From: Sclerodactyla briareus
Taxonomy: Eukaryota; Echinodermata; Holothuroidea; Dendrochirotida; Sclerodactylidae
Assembly (NCBI GenBank): GCA_026419785.1
Contig: JAODTK010003333.1
Coordinates: 496,001 to 560,000, forward strand
Reading direction: 5' to 3'
DNA: 64,000 nucleotides
Part shown: one piece after another, positions 58,509 through 64,000 of the stretch
Layout of the letters: every line of letters begins with the position of its first letter
Position numbering within the stretch: the stretch's first letter is position 1
Program-made: the position numbers and the translations under genes
Notes under the pieces: model-generated
Database searches by the model: none
Told to the model about the DNA's origin: nothing
Seen by the model: only the letters and a program-made list of their open reading frames with translations

Positions 58509-58792
58509 AGGCGCGTACCGAAAGATTTTTCTTGGGAGGGAGGGTGGTGGTTTTGAGGTCGGAACCCCAAGGGAAGTGCCCTGCTCATAAAAGCCTCACC
58601 CTCCCTATTGGCAAAAGTACTATTTAGGACACATGCGCTGCAATAGTGTGAATAAAGATGAAAAGAAAAAAACCTCTACTGAATGCAAAAAAAAAAAACA
58701 GGTTGTTTTTTTGGTTTAAAAATGTGAATCGATCACTTAGTTCATGGAGGATTCCGTCACCCCCCTCCCTAACCCGTGGTTACGCCACTGAT
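58509..58792. mobile_element. MITE-like element with CAGGCGCGTACC/GGTTACGCCACTG ends
   Basis: Starts CAGGCGCGTACCGAAAG and ends GTGGTTACGCCACTG, an imperfect inverted pair on the CAGnGGCGTAnCC theme. The interior has GGGAGGGAGGGTGG and CACCCTCCCT in opposition and an A12 run. No coding capacity. Confidence 0.6.
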
Positions 58793-58984
58793 TGAATGGT
58801 GGTTGTTGAAGAGGTGACCGATGTTGAAATCGGATTGGTCATTGTGAATACCCCGACCTTGGAACTTTGATAACTTTCTATTTACTGCATTCGGTAACTG
58901 ATCTCCAGACTGGAAGCTCAGCTGATTCCAGTGTACCGATATGCACACTCAGCTATTGCAAAATTGCCTTGTGAATCATGGGGA
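58793..58984. other. Unassigned DNA
   Basis: Nothing recognised. Confidence 0.4.
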
Positions 58985-59340
58985 ACTGCAGGATCCCCTA
59001 TAATACAGAGGTCAATTGTGAAAAACTTGTACCGAACAAAGTACAGATGGGATCCGAAGCAAAACCTACAAAATCGTTCACAAAATATAAAAGAATAATC
59101 TGATTCACTTCCAAGTGGATACTTCTTTTTGTTTTCCTGTTATCATCACACACAAATGCGTCATTTACTGTGTTGGGTCCATGGGCGGCCTTCTCATCGT
59201 TCCCCCTGTGATGTCATAATTCCTTGAATTTCTCGGACGTAATGAAATATTTCAATGAGACAACATGTTAGGAATGTTGGGTGTGGGGTTTCAATATGTC
59301 CTCTTTTCCCCCTGTGCTAGTTTTGAAATCAAATCTGTTG
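58985..59340 (+). repeat. Dispersed repeat shared with 35.4 kb
   Basis: Partner of 35390-35890: GATGGGATCCGAAGCAAAACC, CGTTCACAAAATAT, AAAGAATAAT, CATTTACTGTGTTGGG, TTGAATTTCTCGGACG and GTGTGGGGTTTCAATATGTC. Confidence 0.7.
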
Positions 59341-59782
59341 AATGACCATTTGCCTGTCAAGACAGTGGTAGTGTTGTTTACACAGTTTCTATTGTTATGT
59401 ATGTACTTTTGTTTATGGGGTGTATATCGAAGCAGTGTGCATATTGTTGTTGAAATGGGTAGTTCCTGCAGTTGTCATTACTTGTTCACTATATGCCTTA
59501 AGCTACATTCCCCAAACTGGCAGGGGAAGAAAGCAGCGTAACTGACAACCGCACCGGCCATTACTCATCAGTTATTCTTCGGCCACACTCATAGTAACAT
59601 AACAAAATCACAATTCTGGCACGAGAACTACTCTTGTTAATATTCGTCCACTCTTTTCCGAGTGAGTCTTGACAGCATTGTAACCGTTTTTTCAGGGACC
59701 CTAGCAGCATTGAGTCACTTAGAAGACTGATTAATTTCTTCTTTTTTACTCTGGAAGGGTTGCTGCTGCCTTGTTTTCTTAT
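59341..59782. other. Unassigned intergenic DNA
   Basis: Nothing recognised. Confidence 0.4.
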
Positions 59783-60200
59783 GCAGAGCGGTTCCCAAAC
59801 TTTTCAAGGCGGGGGACCCCATTTCATGTAGCAGCATCCGAGCGCGACCCCAAAGTTTGTGTCTCCGGAATAATGAGATGTGCAGGCATTCACTTTAATA
59901 CTTGTAGTACAGTATATACTGTATTGGTATGTGAAAACAATATAGGGGATGTATCAAATCAGGTGGCCAGCTGTCATTGGAGCAAATCATGCCAGAGTTA
60001 CTCAGGAAAAATGTAGAACGGCCGCTATTAAAACCCAAATATGAGTTTTTCAGGGTGAATTTTGTATGATTTTAACTGTGAACGTTAAAATTCAGGTAAA
60101 TTTTGCGGTACACTCAGATATATTTTAAATTTTGAAAAAAGCCTGCAACCCCACAAAATAAATTGCCTTCACGGACCCAGATTTTGGAAAAACCATGCTC
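59783..60200 (+). mobile_element. hAT-like non-autonomous element
   Basis: Begins CAGAGCGGTTCCCAAACTTT, followed by GGGGGACCCC and GCGACCCCAAAG, the typical left end of hAT elements (CAGnGGTTCCCAAACT). The right side has CACGGACCCAGATTTTGG then AAAAACCATGCTC, a degenerate inverse. An 8-bp target duplication could not be confirmed. No transposase. Confidence 0.6.
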
Positions 60201-60569
60201 GATATAGCCTTCACCTTTCCCACCCTGGTATAGCATGGTAAGCCTTACAGCTTTTACACGTGGGCTCTCGGGGATATATTACTATGCACTTAATTGGAGC
60301 TTAGCTTCAGAGCTATAGGGTTATGGGGTCTACTATTATTGAAGCAGTGCGCATACAATTGTTGTAATGGGTATCATAACACCTTACTATAGCCGTGTCA
60401 TTCCATTGGGTAATTGTTGTCACAAGATATTGAAGTGAACAAAAAACTATTACAGACCATTGGCAAAAAAAAGTTCCTATAAAAAAAAATACTTATGCAG
60501 CGTCCACGCAATAGCGTCAAAAACTCTTGGATTTCGTGACAAGTTCAGAGGAATCTATGCAGTCATGCC
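60201..60569. other. Unassigned AT-rich DNA
   Basis: A-rich runs near 60465-60490; the segment TTGATTC/TTCGTGACAAGTTCAGAGG near 60535 recurs at 63765 (GACGAAGTCAGAGG) as the lead-in to the AGGTCA family. Confidence 0.5.
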
Positions 60570-61529
60570 AGATGTGTGTGTGTGTACGCTGTGTGTGTGT
60601 GGACACCCAGCTTTGCAGCACGATTTAACTTGATCAGGTCTGATTGGATTTAAAGATCATACTGGGTATGTACTGTATGTGCCCCATAATGAGTACAAGA
60701 ATCCTGCTGTTTTTGGTGTTGAGGTCAGAGGTAATCTGAGGTCAGCCCAGGTTGAATTTTAAGTCTGCAATCGTTGTAAACACGATAAGCAGTGCTCGAT
60801 CTCATCAAGCTGAAGTTTGATGTGTAGGCTTTCTTTAGGAGTACAAGAGCCCTAACGTGATTGGTGTAAATGGCTTTCTGTTCTTAAACATGGGTTATTT
60901 ATTGAAAAAAAAAAAATATTTTGGCCAATTTCAGAGCTTGTTGTAAACATGATTAATTCAAACCTTTACCTGAATGGAGTGAAGTCACAGGTATGTGTGT
61001 TCCTATGATAAACAATGAACCATGTTGTTTGAGGTTCAATGAGGTCACCATAGTCCAGAACACCTGATTGATCAAGCCAAAATTAGGTTTTTGTCTAGCT
61101 TTCTTATGGAGTATGGAACTTTTTGTGTGGATAGGTCATCCTCTGTGGAAAATAGAAATTTTGTGACAAATCAATGTTTTAGCCAATTATCACTAGATTT
61201 GATGCTTAACTCATACGTAACCGTGTATATTTCTTTCATTATGCTGGAGTACAGGGAACCTGTTGTTTTTGGGTTAGGTCAGAGGTCCCATCTGAGGTCC
61301 AGAAGTCCAGAACGCTTGTCCGATTAAGCCAAAATTAGGTGTCTAGCTTTCTTATGGGAGTCTAGAATCTTATGGTTTCTTGGTGTGTATGGGTCATCTT
61401 ATGTGGAAAATAGGCATTTGTGAAAAATCAATATTTTGACCAGTTTTGACCAGATCTGTGATTATCAAGTACTTGGTGTGGTTGTATGATCCCCATGCTG
61501 AGTATATGAGTTATTGTTCGGGGTAGGTG

Positions 61530-61553
61530 AGGTCAGAGGTCAGTTGAAGGTCA
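61530..61553 (+). promoter_or_regulatory. Three AGGTCA half-sites, DR1 plus DR5 spacing
   Basis: AGGTCA at 61530-61535, 61537-61542 and 61548-61553, with spacers of 1 and 5 bp. Pattern only; binding not shown. Confidence 0.45.
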
Positions 61554-61804
61554 AACAGAAGTTAGTCTTAGGATTGTCATAAACACAGGTGACTAGAATG
61601 CATGGTCCGATCCGGCTGAAATCTGTACAGACAATGTTTTTTGGTGTACAGTAGATGTATTTCTTATCAGAACTACGGAAATTATATTTTGGCAAATTTT
61701 AGCTTGTAAATATGATAGATAACTCAACCCACCTAGATGGATAAAGCTCATACTCAATATGTATGTTCTTCGTGATGAGTGCATGAGCGGCATTGTTTTG
61801 TGTC

Positions 61805-61827
61805 AGGTCAGAGGTCAAGAGAGGTCA
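61805..61827 (+). promoter_or_regulatory. Three AGGTCA half-sites, DR1 plus DR4 spacing
   Basis: AGGTCA at 61805-61810, 61812-61817 and 61822-61827, with spacers of 1 and 4 bp. Confidence 0.45.
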
Positions 61828-61970
61828 TGTTGTGTAATCATTATGAACACAAATCTAAGAATGCGCGGTCTTATTCAGTTGAAATTTGGTGTGTAGTTTT
61901 TTATCAAGAATATATACACATTAAAAATTGGAATTTGTGAGAGATGTCATTTGTTGCCCATGATGAACTG

Positions 61971-62399
61971 GTACAATCTCCCTTTGGTCCTTGTGGTCTG
62001 GACATAGATTTGTTACGATTGAGTCAAGGAATCACTAGGCTCTTTAGCCTTCTAATTTTACAAAGTTTGTGCAACAAAACTTTTGCAGCATTCCTTTCTG
62101 ATAGGCTCAAAAAGTACTGCGAACTATCCTTTGACATACATAAAGATAACATTGCATTTTTTATGTGGTGTCCTTCTGTGCCTGGCATAACCAACTTGAG
62201 GTATGAGAAAGAGAACCGTCGCAGTTGACAACATTCATGAGATGCGTTGCGAGCAGGAAAAAGGTTCAGTGGTCTGCACTTGCTACAAATGTGGTCACTG
62301 TCAGGCACTATACTGAAACTGTGATTGGTATATTTGAAAGCATTGGCGACATCCCTTCATTTCTAGGAGATTGTGTCGGCTGTGACTTGAACCATGAGG
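61971..62399. other. Unassigned DNA, open on both strands
   Basis: A 94-codon plus-strand frame (61944-62228) and a 94-codon minus-strand frame (62024-62308) overlap. Neither has a recognised domain or splice context, and they cannot both be real. Confidence 0.4.
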
Positions 62400-62770
62400 C
62401 ACCAGGAAGAAAATTGCTGCGTTCTTTCGAACACGTATATACCTTACATACGAGTTCCCAACTGGTGAAATGCGTTCTTTCGACCCCAACAATTTGCAAT
62501 ACAGAGGACGTTCAGCGGCCATATCGAAAATCCACTGTATTATTGCAATGCACAGAGTAGTAGAAGTTATTCACATGAATAACATATTCATTGATGGAAC
62601 ATTTCGGGATGAACTCGATTCCGATTTGAGGGAGTGTCGAATTGTCACCATTTTGATACGTGGGTGCAGTGGAGGTTCATATGATATTTCCCAAAGTCAC
62701 CCACTTGTGTACAAAAAGAAACGCGTTTTTGCTGGTATATACGGGTATAGACCAGTTCGAAAGAAACCAA
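62400..62770 (-). repeat. Dispersed repeat, inverse partner of 23.4-23.9 kb
   Basis: Shares GAGTTCCCAACTGGTGAAAT, TATTCATTGATGGAACAT, CAAAATG and CGCGTTTTTGCTGGTATAT with the 23-kb copy on the other strand. TGCGTTCTTTCGA occurs at 62419 and 62470, and AGTTCGAAAGAAACC closes it at 62755-62769, so the ends are weakly inverted as in a MITE. Confidence 0.75.
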
Positions 62771-63439
62771 CAAATAATACCAATAGAAGTCATTACCTCA
62801 GCTGCATTTGAATTGTGTTGAGGTCTGTAGCATCTTCGATCATAGATGTTACTTGCAATTTAAGATATGGATCAGACTATGAAATGGTCACATGAGGCCT
62901 GGTGACAAACCTTTTTGGGTGGGGTGGTTCAGTGTGATGTGACAACAGAGACAATGAGCATCACATCCACCCAAGTAGTTTCCTCAAAAATTGGTCCTTG
63001 AACATTTGGATCAGCTCAAGTCAGTAGAAATCGGACTGCAAACTTGTGATTGCAAGTCCGAGGGACAGTTGGGAGCCAGATGACTTTTCCGCAGTCCTTG
63101 TTGAACTGAAGAGGCACGATCTCTCCCGTTGAAGAGTTAGCGAGCGCTGTATGTGGCAACCCTATTGGGAGGTCCCCCAGGGGACACGATCAAGTGACTC
63201 AAGGCCGGCGCCCCCCCCGAGAGAGAAAAAACACTTCAAGCAAGATGTTGCGGGTGCGTGCTATTTAGTATGAGTTGGTGACAAGCTCCGTGTATCATCT
63301 ATGACAAGTGCTTGAGCATGTCTTCGACATGGAAAGGCACAATAGAAGAAACAAAGAGATTTACAATCTGATACTTTCACTGTCTGATTGTTTGGCGAGC
63401 CTGTCTGTATTATATGACCACCTGTCAACCTTTAGGTAA
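62771..63439. other. Unassigned intergenic DNA
   Basis: A GC-rich patch near 63140-63220 has GGAGGTCCCCCAGGGGAC-type inverted strings. No gene recognised. Confidence 0.45.
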
Positions 63440-63690
63440 ACTGAGAACATGTTGAAGGGGTTTGCTTCTCATGAAGTTGCTGTCCCTTGTGAAAAAGGTA
63501 TAAGATATTGTTGAAGAAATGTACTATTATTATGGACCATGTACTTTTTGTTGAGAAGTGTACTGATGTTGCAGGGATATGTTTTGTTCGTTGTAGGAGA
63601 GCATCAGATACTGTTAAGGAGTGTTTAGCCTATTATTATTGAAGATGTGTACTAATAGTTGAAATGAAGGCATGTGCATTCCCTGAACGA
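63440..63690 (+). repeat. Degenerate TGTTGAAGAAnTGTACT minisatellite
   Basis: TGTTGAAGAAATGTACTATT, TGTTGAGAAGTGTACTGATG, TGTTAAGGAGTGTTTAG and TTGAAGATGTGTACTAATAG recur at roughly 40-60 bp spacing, with weaker intermediate copies. Confidence 0.6.
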
Positions 63691-63764
63691 TGTATATACG
63701 CATCTGTGCTCTTTCACAGAGGGTGAAGACAGAGTACTGCTTGTCACAATTTTGATTCCTTGAC

Positions 63765-64000
63765 GAAGTCAGAGGAATCTATGCAGTCAACGTCGTGTGT
63801 GTGTGTGTTTTTGTGTGTATTGTGTGTGTGATGCCCAGCTTGTAAACAAAATAACTTGATCAGGTCTGAGTAGGTTCAGGGCTTCATACGTGTATATGTG
63901 TTCCCATGATGAGTACATGACCATTGTCCTTTTGGGTCAGGTCAGAGGTCTCGAGGTCACCGAGTGTTCAGTCTGAAAAACCTTGTACCAAGATAATTCC
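63765..64000 (+). repeat. AGGTCA-type repeat, copy 4, cut by window end
   Basis: GAAGTCAGAGGAATCTATGCA, a GT-rich stretch (63797-63830), GATGCCCAGCTTGTAAAC, ACTTGATCAGGTCTGA and GGTCAGGTCAGAGGTC repeat the start of copy 3 at 60535-60730 closely. It continues past the window. Confidence 0.85.

Larger units (their letters stand above)
60570..61970 (+). repeat. AGGTCA-type tandem array, copy 3
   Basis: A GT-rich start (60576-60602) is followed by CAGCTTTGCAGCACGAT, TTGATCAGGTCTGA and about five diverged units of 240-310 bp, marked by AGGTCAGAGGTCA-like strings near 60719, 61030, 61266, 61530 and 61805. AAGCCAAAATTAGGT, CTAGCTTTCTTATGG and GTGGAAAATAG recur between units. Confidence 0.85.

Noticed and set aside
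61944-62308. Two overlapping 94-codon frames on opposite strands
   Set aside because: No domain, no splice context, beside repeat sequence; both cannot be real and neither is favoured.

Overview
This window looks like metazoan nuclear DNA made almost entirely of intergenic and repeat sequence. It is AT-rich, with tRNA-derived SINEs, non-LTR retrotransposon remains, inverted-repeat MITEs, minisatellites and microsatellites, and no bacterial gene layout. Several repeats resemble ones I associate with marine deuterostome invertebrates: GAGGTCA-rich arrays, AATTTGCATAAT arrays and elements with CAGGGGCGTAGC ends. An echinoderm, perhaps a sea cucumber, is my best guess, held loosely. No complete host gene, rRNA, snRNA or functional tRNA gene was recognised.

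Layout. 1-9 kb: mostly unassigned, with a 1.06-kb TIR element (3.8-4.9 kb) and a minus-strand SINE (7.1-7.4 kb). 9-15 kb: a dispersed repeat, two MITEs, a short-unit minisatellite and a 320-bp tandem array. 17-21 kb: tandem arrays rich in nuclear-receptor-like AGGTCA half-sites. 22-32 kb: an inverted dispersed repeat that recurs at 62 kb, small hairpin elements with similar ends, a duplicated 0.5-kb unit, and a minus-strand CR1/L2-like LINE remnant. 33-43 kb: a minisatellite, a second SINE between duplicated segments, further dispersed repeats and an octamer-bearing array. 43-49 kb: two copies of one long repeat, the first split by a decayed APE-type LINE with matching 8-bp target duplications.

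51.6-57.6 kb is the most unusual part. A GC-rich block of about 4.3 kb carries three internal tandem-repeat systems. It is preceded by six AT-rich units of about 115 bp and by a cluster of short hairpins, and it lies between copies of one repeat in opposite orientation. I could not match it to a known family. 58-64 kb: a MITE, an hAT-like element, another AGGTCA array, the partner of the 23-kb repeat, and a further array copy cut by the window end.

Host coding potential is limited to four short open segments beside plausible splice sites, all low confidence. There is no evidence that genes here act together. The window is best read as layered repeat insertions, some of which carry transcription-factor-like motifs.
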